Assembly: GCA_016742295.1 (NCBI GenBank) | Contig: JACVCA010000025.1 | Span: forward strand, 1 to 11,595 | Length of the DNA: 11,595 bases | Source of the DNA: Alphaproteobacteria bacterium | GTDB taxonomy: Bacteria; Pseudomonadota; Alphaproteobacteria; JAGOMX01 | Direction: 5' to 3' | Part shown: positions 1 through 8,100 of the stretch, one piece after another | Layout of the letters: every line of letters begins with the position of its first letter | Numbering within the stretch: the stretch's first letter is position 1 | The notes under the pieces: generated by a model | Database searches by the model: none | Told to the model about the DNA's origin: nothing | What the model saw: only the letters and a program-made list of their open reading frames with translations | Position numbers and translations under genes: made by a program

Positions 1-123
1 GTCCTATGTGATCAAGTTAAGGTTCAATCGGAAAAACTTTTTGAAGATATTCAATCAAGAGCAAAGAGCTATGAAGAAGAACTCAAACTTACCCTTAAGA
101 AAGGTATTAAGCTTAAAATATAA
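1..123 (+). CDS. C-terminal end of an unidentified protein (partial)
   Basis: The frame is open from the first base to a TAA at 121-123 and encodes 40 residues. The tail is lysine- and glutamate-rich (for example the stretch SYEEELKLTLKKGIKLKI) and would form a charged helix or coiled coil. No domain is recognisable, and the start lies outside the window. No in-frame gene follows for over 300 bp, so this is the last gene of its unit. It could also be the tail of a decayed gene. Confidence 0.5.
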   Translation, partial: VLCDQVKVQSEKLFEDIQSRAKSYEEELKLTLKKGIKLKI

Positions 124-464
124 GCCACAATCGAACTACTTAGTGATGAGAGCATTCACCTAATTCGTATTAGTTCAGACTTACGGGGATTATCTTTCTT
201 CGTATAACAGGTCCAGTTTTAAGTTAGTATACCCACCCAACTGGAAGCATGATACCAAGCAAGGTCAACATAAAGCTTCTTAAACGAAAAGCCGTCTGTT
301 TTTCTACTTTAAATTCAATAAATATCCTGATTAGCTATTATGAGTGGAAATTCTTGAGTTAAAGCGGTCCCTCATAAAAAATATATATTATTAAGATTAA
401 TTTTTTATCTACTTAGCCGAATCAACACTCAAGTTTTGCAATATTTTATTTACCGGAGAAACAA
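124..464. other. Intergenic region, no gene recognised
   Basis: This stretch is AT-rich and carries no ORF of useful length on either strand. A 5-bp hairpin (ctaat/attag, 160-173) has no T tract and is not a convincing terminator. I found no -35/-10 pair at acceptable spacing in front of the ATG at 465, although the last 100 bp (AT-rich, runs of A and T around 374-412) is where a promoter should lie. Confidence 0.4.
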
Positions 465-545
465 ATGAAAATACTCGGATCGAATTTTGTAAAGAGTATC
501 ATATTTAATTTTATGCTGCATTCTAGATATTCTTTAATATTATAA
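465..545 (+). pseudogene. Short 5' reading frame with good ribosome binding site, probably the original start of the frameshifted gene downstream
   Basis: An ATG at 465 is preceded by GGAG at 455-458, the only good Shine-Dalgarno site near this locus. The frame encodes 26 residues (starting MKILGSNFVKSIIFNFML) and stops at 543-545. The frame used by the next ORF is open from 527, so a single indel between about 527 and 542 would join this start to the 587 ORF. The N-terminus is short, basic then hydrophobic, so it may be a damaged signal peptide. It could instead be a chance small ORF or leader peptide. Confidence 0.4.
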
Positions 546-586
546 ATAAGTTTATAATACTTAATAATAATAGCGATGCATCAATA

Positions 587-1282
587 TTGTTTGATGAAGC
601 TACAGAATATGAAGTTCATCCAGCTGCTGCAGCGGTCCCAGTTTTAGCAGGAGCTCCGGCTGCAGCGTTTCTTATGGCACCTGCCGTAGGCCCAGCTCCA
701 GTTGTTAGAGCCCCTATTAAAGACGAGTCATCACACCGTTTAACTCCTATAGATGCTCCTAGAACTTATAGATTCCATCTTCCTAGGCGACGTAGACCAC
801 ACTACAATTATGACAATCTGTATCGCATAGCTCCTAAAGCCACTGCCTTTTCTACTATGGAAGAGAATATTAGATATGATTATTATCATATAGGAATAAA
901 CATTAGAATTACTCCTGATCCTCGTTTTAGCTATAAGAGTTGGATAAGAAAACATCATCCTGTGCTTCTTAGCTGTTGTAAAGTAAGTATATGGCCTGCC
1001 TATTTTAAACCTGGGCATGTAAATCCGAAAGCCTTAAAGCATCATAATATAGATATTGATTTTAGGAAATATGGCCCTCACCCTAAAACTGGAAAAACGA
1101 CCTACAGTAATTCAATTGATTTTGGCTTAGAAGGAAATGTAGGTTCAAATGGAACTCAGTTTAGCGGGGCTAACGTAAGTGCCAGTTTCCATATGGTAGA
1201 TTCACAACAAAGAGAGGTTGAGGATATATCAGTTTTACCTACAATTGGATTAAAAAACGTGCTAAATGGCGTTTTTATATGA
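587..1282 (+). CDS. Ala/Pro-rich, possibly exported protein with leukocidin-like stem pattern (first part of a frame-split gene)
   Basis: The only start in frame is TTG at 587, with no Shine-Dalgarno site. The frame is open back to 527, so the real start is probably the ATG at 465 through a frameshift. Residues 11-44 are rich in Ala, Pro and Val. A basic patch RRRR lies at 67-70. Residues about 95-220 alternate polar and hydrophobic residues as in beta strands. Residues 173-201 (SNSIDFGLEGNVG ... SGANVSASF) have the small/Gly/Ser alternation typical of the membrane stem in leukocidin/alpha-hemolysin-type beta-barrel toxins. That resemblance is by eye and weak. The frame ends in TGA overlapping the ATG of the next ORF. 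Sequence similar in style continues in the -1 frame, so the two pieces look like one protein of about 365 residues or more. Function is unproven; an alternative is an unrelated beta-rich secreted protein. Confidence 0.6.
   Translation: MFDEATEYEVHPAAAAVPVLAGAPAAAFLMAPAVGPAPVVRAPIKDESSHRLTPIDAPRTYRFHLPRRRRPHYNYDNLYRIAPKATAFSTMEENIRYDYYHIGINIRITPDPRFSYKSWIRKHHPVLLSCCKVSIWPAYFKPGHVNPKALKHHNIDIDFRKYGPHPKTGKTTYSNSIDFGLEGNVGSNGTQFSGANVSASFHMVDSQQREVEDISVLPTIGLKNVLNGVFI
1252..1258 (+). promoter_or_regulatory. Candidate -1 slippery heptamer A_AAA_AAC (or indel site) joining two ORFs
   Basis: In the frame of the upstream ORF the codons read TTA AAA AAC, which places A AAA AAC exactly in the X XXY YYZ register of a -1 frameshift site. 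A -1 slip continues as CGT GCT AAA TGG and runs directly into the 1279-1683 ORF, whose frame is open back to 1222. No upstream SD-like stimulator or strong downstream hairpin is evident. A one-base loss or gain in the A6 run in a decaying gene explains the same observation. Confidence 0.4.
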
Positions 1283-1683
1283 ACAATTTAACGTCTAAAC
1301 GAGAGGCAGGTAATGAGCAAGCTCGTGCTAGTTATGATTTCTATGTACAGTGTTTAATAAAAATTAATAATGCACAAGCCGTAAATCAGGCCTCAGCTAA
1401 CAATGCACGTCCTCATGGTATCTATGATCATCCTCAAGTTCATTACAATAATGCCCAAGATGAAAGATTTAGTTTTATTGTTAAAACTACTGTGGACTTT
1501 AAAAAGGTTGGTAAAGTTTTAATGCATAAACATCATAAAGGTAGAAATAAGACTCGTAAATTAGACAAAGTGAGCTATGCTATACGAGTACCAAATGATC
1601 CTCCTCAAAGACCCGCAGCTGGGCCGGCTCCAGGTGGTGGTGGACTTCCAATGTTGCCTGCACATACAGTTTTTATAGAATAA
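1279..1683 (+). CDS. Second, C-terminal part of the frame-split Ala/Pro-rich protein
   Basis: The ATG at 1279 overlaps the previous stop as ATGA, with no clear ribosome binding site of its own. Translation by coupling, or by -1 frameshifting at 1252-1258, is therefore more likely than independent initiation. The coding sense of this frame extends upstream of the ATG (residues KKRAKWRFY), as expected if it is the continuation of the preceding ORF. The central part (EAGNEQARASYDFYVQ, then DERFSFIVKTTVDFKKVG) looks globular and beta-rich. The end is a Pro/Gly/Ala tail (PAAGPAPGGGG), echoing the Ala/Pro-rich start of the upstream ORF. If the weak leukocidin-like reading is right, this part would hold the rim and C-terminal strands. 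No catalytic motif is recognisable. Confidence 0.55.
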   Translation: MNNLTSKREAGNEQARASYDFYVQCLIKINNAQAVNQASANNARPHGIYDHPQVHYNNAQDERFSFIVKTTVDFKKVGKVLMHKHHKGRNKTRKLDKVSYAIRVPNDPPQRPAAGPAPGGGGLPMLPAHTVFIE

Positions 1684-1827
1684 ATTAGGCTGCAGGGGTT
1701 AGACGCTAGAAAATGGAATGTACCGCAGCACATCAGTATGGAGAATGAAGATGACTTTAAAAAAAGAAAACGTACATAACTGAAGGTAGGCTCTTCGAAT
1801 GCGCGATTTTCAAGAATAGGTTTTAAA

Positions 1828-1841
1828 GGGTTTGTTGCAAC
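1828..1841 (+). mobile_element. Solo terminal inverted repeat resembling IS6-family ends
   Basis: The sequence GGGTTTGTTGCAAC closely resembles IS6-family termini (IS26 GGCACTGTTGCAAA, IS257 GGTTCTGTTGCAAA, recalled). The interior would lie to the right, but no transposase N-terminus follows, and I see no partner repeat in the window. A remnant of this family's transposase lies at 4364-4732 in the opposite orientation. This is therefore probably the scar of a deleted element, possibly of the same type. Confidence 0.45.
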
Positions 1842-2012
1842 TTTGAGGTGAAGGTATAAGCTTAGGGGTATAGTAAGCCTCCGATCTTAACATTTAGAAA
1901 AAATTCCCTTATTATTTTATAGAAAGCTTAAAAATAGACATGCTAAACTTATAAAATCTGTAGTTTTACGTCATATGACTAGAGAAAATTTGGTATTATT
2001 TGTATCGTCTTG

Positions 2013-2039
2013 TTGACAACTTTAAGGAAGCTTTATAAG
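2013..2039 (+). promoter_or_regulatory. Candidate sigma70-type promoter of the LuxR-family gene
   Basis: A perfect TTGACA at 2013-2018 is followed after 15 bp by TATAAG at 2034-2039 (5 of 6 matches). The spacer is shorter than the ideal 17 bp. Transcription would start near 2046, leaving about 35 nt of leader before the TTG at 2081. Confidence 0.4.
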
Positions 2040-2080
2040 GTGGGTCAGAAAGAATCATAAAGATAAAAAGGTCAGCTACC

Positions 2081-2953
2081 TTGAGAGAAGATCTTCTCTT
2101 AAAAAATTATAACATGATTCACTATAATGAACGTATAGTTTCATCTTTGGAATCTCTATGCACTCCTCTTTTTAATAATTTTCCAATTACACATTTCAGT
2201 TATGCAAGGGGGTTTCCTGATGGACGCTTTCTTCTTTTAAGCCCCAGTAAAAACTGGCAGGAGAGATGGATAACAACAATTCCAACAATTGAAGGGGGAA
2301 ATTTTCAAAAAGAAATTTGGCAAGCTCCTTTAGATAAATTCTCCTCTTATATATGGTACAATATTATAGGTTCTCATTTTTTAAATCAGCATGATCCTAT
2401 GGCTGTGATTAATCATGAATTTAGATTAAGCAGCATGTTAGATATTTTTTTGAGAAGTGAAAATCACGTTGAAGTTTGGTCTTTTGGAACAAAATTAGAG
2501 CATATGGAAGCCAGCCAACTCTTTCAACATTATACGGACCTTTTTATTTATTTTTGTATTTATTTCAAGGAAAAAGCTTCCTCTCTTATAAATGCTTTAA
2601 ATTCAGCTCAACATGCGACCTTTGGGGAAAAAGTTGATCTTTATACAAAAAGAGAAGTTCTCGATGATCAAAAAATAAATAAATTCCTTGAAGAGATACA
2701 GATTAAAAAATTATCCTTTGGGGTTGCTTCTGAAAAATGTATGATTACTAGGCAAGAAGTAAGATGTTTAGCTCATTTAGCTACCGGTAAATCCATAAAG
2801 GAAGTCGCATTACTTATAAGAATTTCTCCCCGTACTGTTGAATCTTATATTGAAAATCTGAAGAATAAAACAGGGTGTAGCAGGACAACAGAATTAATTA
2901 ATAAAATTTTAGAAAGCAACCTTAGCCCTATCCTTTCCTATTTAAGATTATAA
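2081..2953 (+). CDS. LuxR-family transcriptional regulator
   Basis: This 290-residue protein ends in a LuxR/GerE helix-turn-helix at about 221-277. The motif reads ITRQEVRCLAHLATGKSIKEV with the recognition helix SPRTVESYIENLKNK; the GKS, IKEVA and RTVE positions are those expected for the family. The N-terminal 200 residues resemble the sensor half of autoinducer-type LuxR proteins in size and aromatic content, but I cannot show the acyl-homoserine-lactone pocket residues, and the ligand is unknown. The start is uncertain: TTG 2081 has AAAAGG at 2066-2071, about 10 bp upstream, whereas ATG 2114 (residue 12) has no ribosome binding site. It is expected to bind DNA as a dimer in the cytoplasm. 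No luxI-like synthase is visible, so it is an orphan here. The flanking toxin-like gene and repeat protein are possible but undemonstrated targets. Confidence 0.9.
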   Translation: MREDLLLKNYNMIHYNERIVSSLESLCTPLFNNFPITHFSYARGFPDGRFLLLSPSKNWQERWITTIPTIEGGNFQKEIWQAPLDKFSSYIWYNIIGSHFLNQHDPMAVINHEFRLSSMLDIFLRSENHVEVWSFGTKLEHMEASQLFQHYTDLFIYFCIYFKEKASSLINALNSAQHATFGEKVDLYTKREVLDDQKINKFLEEIQIKKLSFGVASEKCMITRQEVRCLAHLATGKSIKEVALLIRISPRTVESYIENLKNKTGCSRTTELINKILESNLSPILSYLRL

Positions 2954-3325
2954 AGTGCGCTAACAAAGATAATTTTAAGGTTTTACAAATAACAAAGTAC
3001 CGTTCTCATGCTTTGCATGATTATATTCAATGGATCTAAAATGGGTTGGGCCTGAACAGCTCTTAGCTTTAAAGCCTAAAATATTTTTTTCTTATAGCAT
3101 CAGTAAATAGCAAATTGTTTCTAAATTTTCAGTTCTTTAAAACTATCATTATCAAGCATTTTGTAATTAAATTACCTTTATTTTACCGGGTTTTTAACGG
3201 TGTTTTCTTTCTTAAAGAACATATAGCCTAATAGTGGTAAGGCTGAAATTTAGTCTTATCTTTAATATGCAGGAAATAGCATAGGAATTTATCTAAATAT
3301 GGCTTCAATATGGAAAGGATAAGAA
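2954..3325. other. Intergenic region between LuxR gene and repeat-protein gene
   Basis: No ORF of note. It contains a small perfect hairpin (tcatgc/gcatga, loop ttt, 3006-3020) without a T tract, a weak terminator candidate at 3063-3090, and a second short stem (accg/cggt, 3185-3201) followed by a T-rich run. No convincing promoter for the 3326 gene was found. Confidence 0.4.
3063..3090 (+). terminator. Weak candidate intrinsic terminator after the LuxR gene
   Basis: An imperfect stem (ttagc/gcctaa with one bulged base, loop tttaaa) is followed four bases later by a run of seven T at 3084-3090. It lies 110 bp past the LuxR stop codon. The stem is short, so efficiency is doubtful. Confidence 0.25.
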
Positions 3326-4180
3326 ATGAGAAAAATTTATACACTTGCTTTAATTATGAATTTTTTAGAATTTGGGGCTTTCGCTTCAGAGTATGAGACT
3401 AAAGATAAAACTTATAAAGCTACTTGTAGAGGCTCTAAGAAAAGCTACTCTTCGGCCTCTAATACCCCTTCAATAAAAAATAGACCACGAATATTCTCTC
3501 TTACGAAGGAAAAAGCAATTGAGCGCAAATTGACCGGTCTCTGCAAAGGAAAATATGGTTATTCCAAAGATGAAAATGAAGCTTTTAAATTTAACGAAGA
3601 ATTAGTTGATCAAAGAAATTCTGCGGCAATTATACGCAAGATAATAGGGCTATGTGAAGGAAAATATGGTTATTCCAAAGATGAAAATGAAGCCTTTAAA
3701 TTTAACGAGGAACTAATCGACGAAAGAAATGATGTAGCAATTAAACTTAAACTAGTGGGATTATATACTGGGGATTATGGTTATCCTAAAGATGAGAATG
3801 AAGCCTTTAAATTTAACGAAGAACTAATTGATGAAAGAAATGATGTAGCAATTGAACACAAATTAATAGCCCTATGTACAGGGAATTATGTTTATCACAA
3901 AGATGAGAATGAAGCCTTTAAATTTAATGAGGAATTAGTTGATGAAAGAAATGCTGCAGCAATCGAACGTAAGATAATAGGGCTATGTAAAGGAGAATAT
4001 GGTTATCCCAAAGATGAAAACGAAGCTGTCGAATTTAATGATAAACTAGTCAGAAAAAGAAATGCTGCAGCAATTAGGCGAAAGATAATAGGGCTTTCTG
4101 AAGGAAAATACGGTTATAATCAGGATCCCGAAGCAGCAAGACTGTTCAATGAGAAATTATTAAAAAGTAGAATGAAATAA
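3326..4180 (+). CDS. Secreted Sel1-like repeat protein (six 37-residue tandem repeats)
   Basis: AAAGGA at 3314-3319 sits 6 bp before the ATG. Residues 1-20 form a signal peptide (MRKIYTLALIMNFLEFGAFA) with likely cleavage AFA|S, so the 284-residue product is exported. After a Ser/Lys-rich linker (21-63) come six repeats at 64-100, 101-137, 138-174, 175-211, 212-248 and 249-284. The unit reads AI..K(L/I)..L..G.YGY.KDENEA..FNEEL...RN.A. Positions A, L, G, YGY, KD, EA and the aromatic match the Sel1-like repeat plan, so each should fold as a helix pair and the array as a solenoid for protein binding. Repeats 2-4 are nearly identical, indicating recent duplication; repeat 6 is the most diverged cap. 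Sel1-like proteins of intracellular bacteria often act in host interaction. That role is inference; the partner is unknown. Confidence 0.85.
   Translation: MRKIYTLALIMNFLEFGAFASEYETKDKTYKATCRGSKKSYSSASNTPSIKNRPRIFSLTKEKAIERKLTGLCKGKYGYSKDENEAFKFNEELVDQRNSAAIIRKIIGLCEGKYGYSKDENEAFKFNEELIDERNDVAIKLKLVGLYTGDYGYPKDENEAFKFNEELIDERNDVAIEHKLIALCTGNYVYHKDENEAFKFNEELVDERNAAAIERKIIGLCKGEYGYPKDENEAVEFNDKLVRKRNAAAIRRKIIGLSEGKYGYNQDPEAARLFNEKLLKSRMK
3515..4177 (+). repeat. Six tandem 111-bp in-frame coding repeats
   Basis: The units start at 3515, 3626, 3737, 3848, 3959 and 4070 (the last one codon shorter). The best-conserved DNA core is the segment encoding KDENEAFKFNEEL, which differs by only a few silent changes between units 1 and 4. 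The array is prone to unit gain or loss by recombination without breaking the frame. Confidence 0.9.
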
Positions 4181-4203
4181 TTTTATTAAGGAGTAAAATA
4201 TTT

Positions 4204-4272
4204 TTAAAAGAGGCTTTTTCATTGCTTTTTAGTAACAGTAAGTTTGAAAGTAATTGTTAAGGTCTCTTTTAA
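4204..4272. repeat. 9-bp perfect inverted repeat flanking 51 bp, unknown role
   Basis: TTAAAAGAG at 4204-4212 and CTCTTTTAA at 4264-4272 are exact inverted copies just downstream of the repeat-protein gene. The loop is long and AT-rich. It could act in mRNA 3'-end formation or be chance in AT-rich DNA. Confidence 0.25.
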
Positions 4273-4363
4273 TTTACGCTCTCTCTCCTAATAAAATTAA
4301 TAGTATCAGCGGCGCCGTCAACTTGTTGGGGAAGAAAATAAGGATGAGGATGTGCTCTTTAAT

Positions 4364-4732
4364 TTAGGCATAGTGGTGGTATGAATTTACAATCTCATTA
4401 AAAATATTAAGAGCATTTTTGAACTTTTCTCTGTAGTCATCTGCTTTATGTTTGTAACGGCCTACTTTAAGAAGATTGAGCATTACACCCAGAGAAGAGA
4501 TAAATCTTTGAGCTGATGCCGGTGTTTTAAACCCTCGCATTTGTTTCTCTTTCTCTCGTGTAGGCTGATGAGCGTTCTCAATTCTGTTGTTAAGTCTTTT
4601 ATGAGAACGATGCTCACAAGATTTAAGAAGAACTCTATGGGCTTTCTTGTAACTTCTGAGCGTATCCGTAATCATGACACGTGCAGGTGCTCCTGTTCTC
4701 TTAAGAGCCTTCTTTAAAAAGTGTACTATCAT
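4364..4732 (-). pseudogene. IS6-family transposase, 3' fragment
   Basis: The 122 residues match the C-terminal half of IS6-family DDE transposases: the ITDTLRSY motif with the second catalytic Asp, the HKRLNNRIENAHQPTRE motif with the catalytic Glu, then KQMRGFKTPASAQRF. A full family member has roughly 230 residues; the zinc-ribbon/HTH start and the first catalytic Asp are missing. The apparent ATG (MIVHFLKK) is only the breakpoint, since the family reads through FLKKAL at this place. Immediately upstream on the same strand the sequence changes to a decayed copy of the SEFIR/TIR–NB-ARC gene (about 4735-5035). I see no terminal repeat after the stop codon. The fragment cannot move by itself. 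A solo IS6-like end at 1828 may be related. Confidence 0.85.
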
Positions 4733-4734
4733 GA

Positions 4735-5035
4735 TAGAGATATCAATGATTACTTAGAAACCTTTATTAGAAATTGCTCTGAATTTAGCTATGCATCGAG
4801 ATGCAAGTTTCGTCTTACTTCATTAAATAAGAAAGAAACTGTAATTCTTCCTGTTCTTTTCTGATGACCAGTTGCAAGAGACGATGAATGGAAAGAAAGC
4901 TTTCTCCTTTTTTTATTAGAGAAAAATTGTCAAGTTGAGTAAGAGCGTCTTGAAGGGCTTTTTCGCTTAAAAGGAAAATACCTCATCACTTTTCAACCTA
5001 TTAACCTAACTCTTCAACATAGTGCATGATATTTT
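4735..5035 (-). pseudogene. Decayed fragment of a second SEFIR/TIR–NB-ARC protein gene
   Basis: On the minus strand, 4958 down to 4815 reads ALQDALTQLDNFSLIKKG, then FLSIHRLLQLVIRKEQ, almost identical to residues 738-773 of the 5137-8475 gene; DNA similarity in this core is about 90% by eye. Further down, after a stop and frame change, KLASRCIAKFRAIS matches residues 826-839 (KLASQQICKLECIG) with an internal deletion before it. Upstream, MHYV...DEVF matches the MLYFAY...EDIF region (713-729) with frameshifts and stops. The fragment thus spans the winged-helix end of NB-ARC and part of the following helices, with a deletion, at least one frame change and stops. It is inverted relative to the intact gene and directly joined to the IS6 fragment. 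Confidence 0.8.
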
Positions 5036-5136
5036 TCAGTATTTGATAGGGTTTATTTCTGCTATATTGAATATAAATTTTTAAATATAAGGAAATATCA
5101 AGAAGCAAAGATATTCAAAAGAGAGGAATAGTAGAT

Positions 5137-8100
5137 ATGCTTTTATTTAAGCTTAAAAGCAGAATTAATGTATTAAGATTATTACTTGTAAGTTCAACTT
5201 TAGGGAGCTTAGCTGTTAAAGCCAGCGATAATGATAATCCTTTACAGCCAAAGTATTTTTCCTCCAAAATTCAAGCTGTTTCTTTTAATTCTCAACCTTT
5301 TCCTCGTCAACACACTTGGGATCAAAAAGAAAAAGAGCGCTTTAAAGAAGGCGAAGAGAGAAGCGATGAGTTTTTTCACAACAAGCTTTCATCTTTAGCA
5401 AGCAAAAAAATTAAAGGTAAAGAAGAACATAAGTATGTTTATGAAGTTTCCTCTCAAGATGATCGTTCTCTCTTAATAAGTGAAGAAGAAAATGAAGCAA
5501 GAGTCTTACTCCAACCGCCTGATTCTCCTCTTTCTTCAGTAACTGGTCCAATAGAAAACCAAGAAGCATTTTTACAAGCACGTATAAAGCTCTTTCAAAG
5601 CCACTTAAAAGCAGTTAAGGAGAAACTTCAAGATCCACCTCCTGTTGTCTTTCTTTCTTACAGCAGAGAAGATTCTTATCCTCAAATGAAAGCTAAAAGC
5701 TTAGCAGAAGACCTGGTGAGAGCAGGGGTTCCTTATGAGAATGTGCTCTTAGATCAATGGTCTAATAGACCAGGCAGTGGAGGAAATGTATTTGCCCATG
5801 CTGATAAAGTTGCAGAAGCTAAGAAAGTCATCCTTATTGGCTCTCCTGAGCTAAAAGATAAATATACTAAAGGAGAAGGACTTATCACCCAAGAGATTAA
5901 TACACTTCGTAATCGCATTATAGAAAGAAGAACGGATGGAATCATTCCTGTATGGTTTGAGGACAGTTATGAGATGAATTTTCCTGCAGGGTTGCAGTCC
6001 TTACAAGCTCGTTCACTAGTAGGGGATTATTGTAGTAAATTTTTTGATTTGTTAGTTGATATCTACCAACTACATCCCGTCAAGAATGAGGTTAATAAAA
6101 TCCAAGAAGATTTCCTTCGTCGAGCAAGCAAGATTTCAGAAGGCATTCTTAAAAGCTATGCAAGCAACCTTCAGAAGGTACACCAAGAAATAGCTGAAGA
6201 AGACGAAAATGTTATTTTAAGCATGTTAAGCCTCGATGATTCTTTTGAAGCAGAATTGCTAGAAAATCTCAGAACTTCTTTAAACCCTGGCCGTATAACT
6301 GAAGGCTCATCTACTCACATGAGCTCTTCTCCCTTCAGTCAGTCCAGAAGTCATGCTGACTTACAGGATTCTCAAAAGGTGCAAGCCCCATCTTCTCGTG
6401 TTTGGAATGCTGTTATTGATAAGACGCCTCTTCATTCATTGCCTGATAGACCAGAGGGGTTTATTGAAAGTTATCCTAAAGGCTCAAGCAAGAGCTATCT
6501 TACCATGCTCGAGGAAACGTTCCTCCCATTAGATACACTAGCATTCTCAGCTCCTCCACATATAGCAGCCTTAGCAGGTATGGGAGGACTTGGTAAAACC
6601 ACCTTAGCTTTGCAATATGCTTATGAAGCTTTAGACCATAAAGCTTATGATATTATCTATTGGCTTCCCAGTGAAACAGATGATTCACTTGAAAAAGGTT
6701 ATAAAGCTCTCTTAGCAGATGTGGAGGCTCCTTTAAAAGGCAATGAAGATACTGAGCGTATTATAACCCTTATCAGACGACATATCCCTCCTAAAGGTAA
6801 AAGATGCTTACTGGTTTATGATAATGTTCTTTTGCCCACCTTCTTAGATAACAAGAAGCCTCAGAAAGAGGTAGATATACTAATTACCTCTCGTCATAAA
6901 GGTTGGGGAAAGTCTTTAGTAGCATTAGATGTATTTAGGCCTGAAGATTCAATAAAATACCTTCTTACCACAACAGGCATTGAACCAAATGAGAAAAATA
7001 AACTCAATGCAGAGGCTCTTGCTGAGGAGCTAGGTCATCTTCCTTTAGCCCTCTCTCATGCTGCTGGTTACATTAAATACGTAGGTAAAGCCAATCCTTC
7101 TGAAACTCTTAAGTGTTATCTTGAAGACTTTAGAAAGCAACCTGAAGCTTATTTTGAGGGAACTGAAGATTTCTTAAATGAGCAACAGCCAATAGACATG
7201 AGTTATGAACGCTTAATCACTAAGAGCTGGAGCTTATCAGGCAGAGAGATTTCGCCTTTAGGGCATCAGCTCATGCTGTATTTTGCTTATCTTAATTCTG
7301 AGGCAATACCAGAAGATATCTTCCTAAGTTGTGCTGGAAGCAAAAAATCTCTTCAAGAAGCTCTTGCTCAACTCGACAATTTTTCTCTCATAAAAAAAGG
7401 AAAAGGTTTTCTTTCCATTCATCGCCTCTTGCAACTTGTCATCAGAAAAGAACAAAAAACAACGCATGAAATAGTATCAAAGGTTTGTGATCTTTTCTTA
7501 GGAAGAGCGGAAGCATTATTCCAAACAAATTTTAATGAATTTGAAGCACGTGAAAGTGCTTTTAATTACTTACCACATATAATAGCTCTGCTTAAACATG
7601 GAGAACGGTTGAAACTTGCCTCTCAACAAATTTGTAAACTTGAATGTATAGGAAAGGTCTTATGGAACATAGGGTTTATTATATCAACGTCATTGACAGG
7701 AGATCGAAATATTGAAGATAAAAATAAACCTTTAAAGCATATGTTAGAACAAGCAAAACTCTCATTTAATGATTTAAAAACTGAATATGACGAAACGGCT
7801 TTCCATTCTCTATTAGAAGTTTTCCATAAGAGCCATCCTTGCGTAAAATATACTATTGGAAATTTATTTTTTTATGGCATCTGGTTATCTCAAGATTATA
7901 AAGGTTGTGATCAGCAAGGAAATCCCACTTCACAATTAAATATAGGATTTCTAGATCAATATACCCTATATGGAAAGCCAGAGTATGAAAAAGCACTTGA
8001 ATGGTATACTAAGGCTACTGATCAAGGTTATGCAGAAGCACAAGTTAACTTAGGCAAGATGTATGAAAAGGGACACGGGGTAGCTCCTGATAATAAAAAA

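Larger units (their letters stand above)
1684..2080. other. Intergenic region with IS remnant and promoter for the LuxR gene
   Basis: No substantial ORF is present. Directly after the TAA at 1681 the same frame stays open for about 30 codons (ending KKRKRT, stop near 1779), which may be decayed coding sequence. An IS6-type terminal repeat lies at 1828-1841 and a -35/-10 pair at 2013-2039. Confidence 0.4.

Noticed and set aside
3515..4177. Direct repeats of 111 bp considered as a CRISPR or non-coding tandem array
   Set aside because: The units are in frame, encode a consistent 37-residue motif, have no variable spacers, and follow a start codon with ribosome binding site and signal peptide.
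4733..4863. Plus-strand open stretch (DRDINDYLETFIRN...) as a gene fragment
   Set aside because: The opposite strand matches the NB-ARC gene, so the plus-strand reading is an antisense shadow of the decayed copy.
5043..5068. TTGATA and TATATT as promoter of the large gene
   Set aside because: The spacer is only 14 bp and the surrounding DNA is so AT-rich that such matches are expected by chance.
5754..5945. Minus-strand ORF inside the large gene
   Set aside because: It is a shadow of the SEFIR/TIR coding region on the opposite strand; the same applies to the minus-strand ORFs at 740-1018 and 8045-8257.
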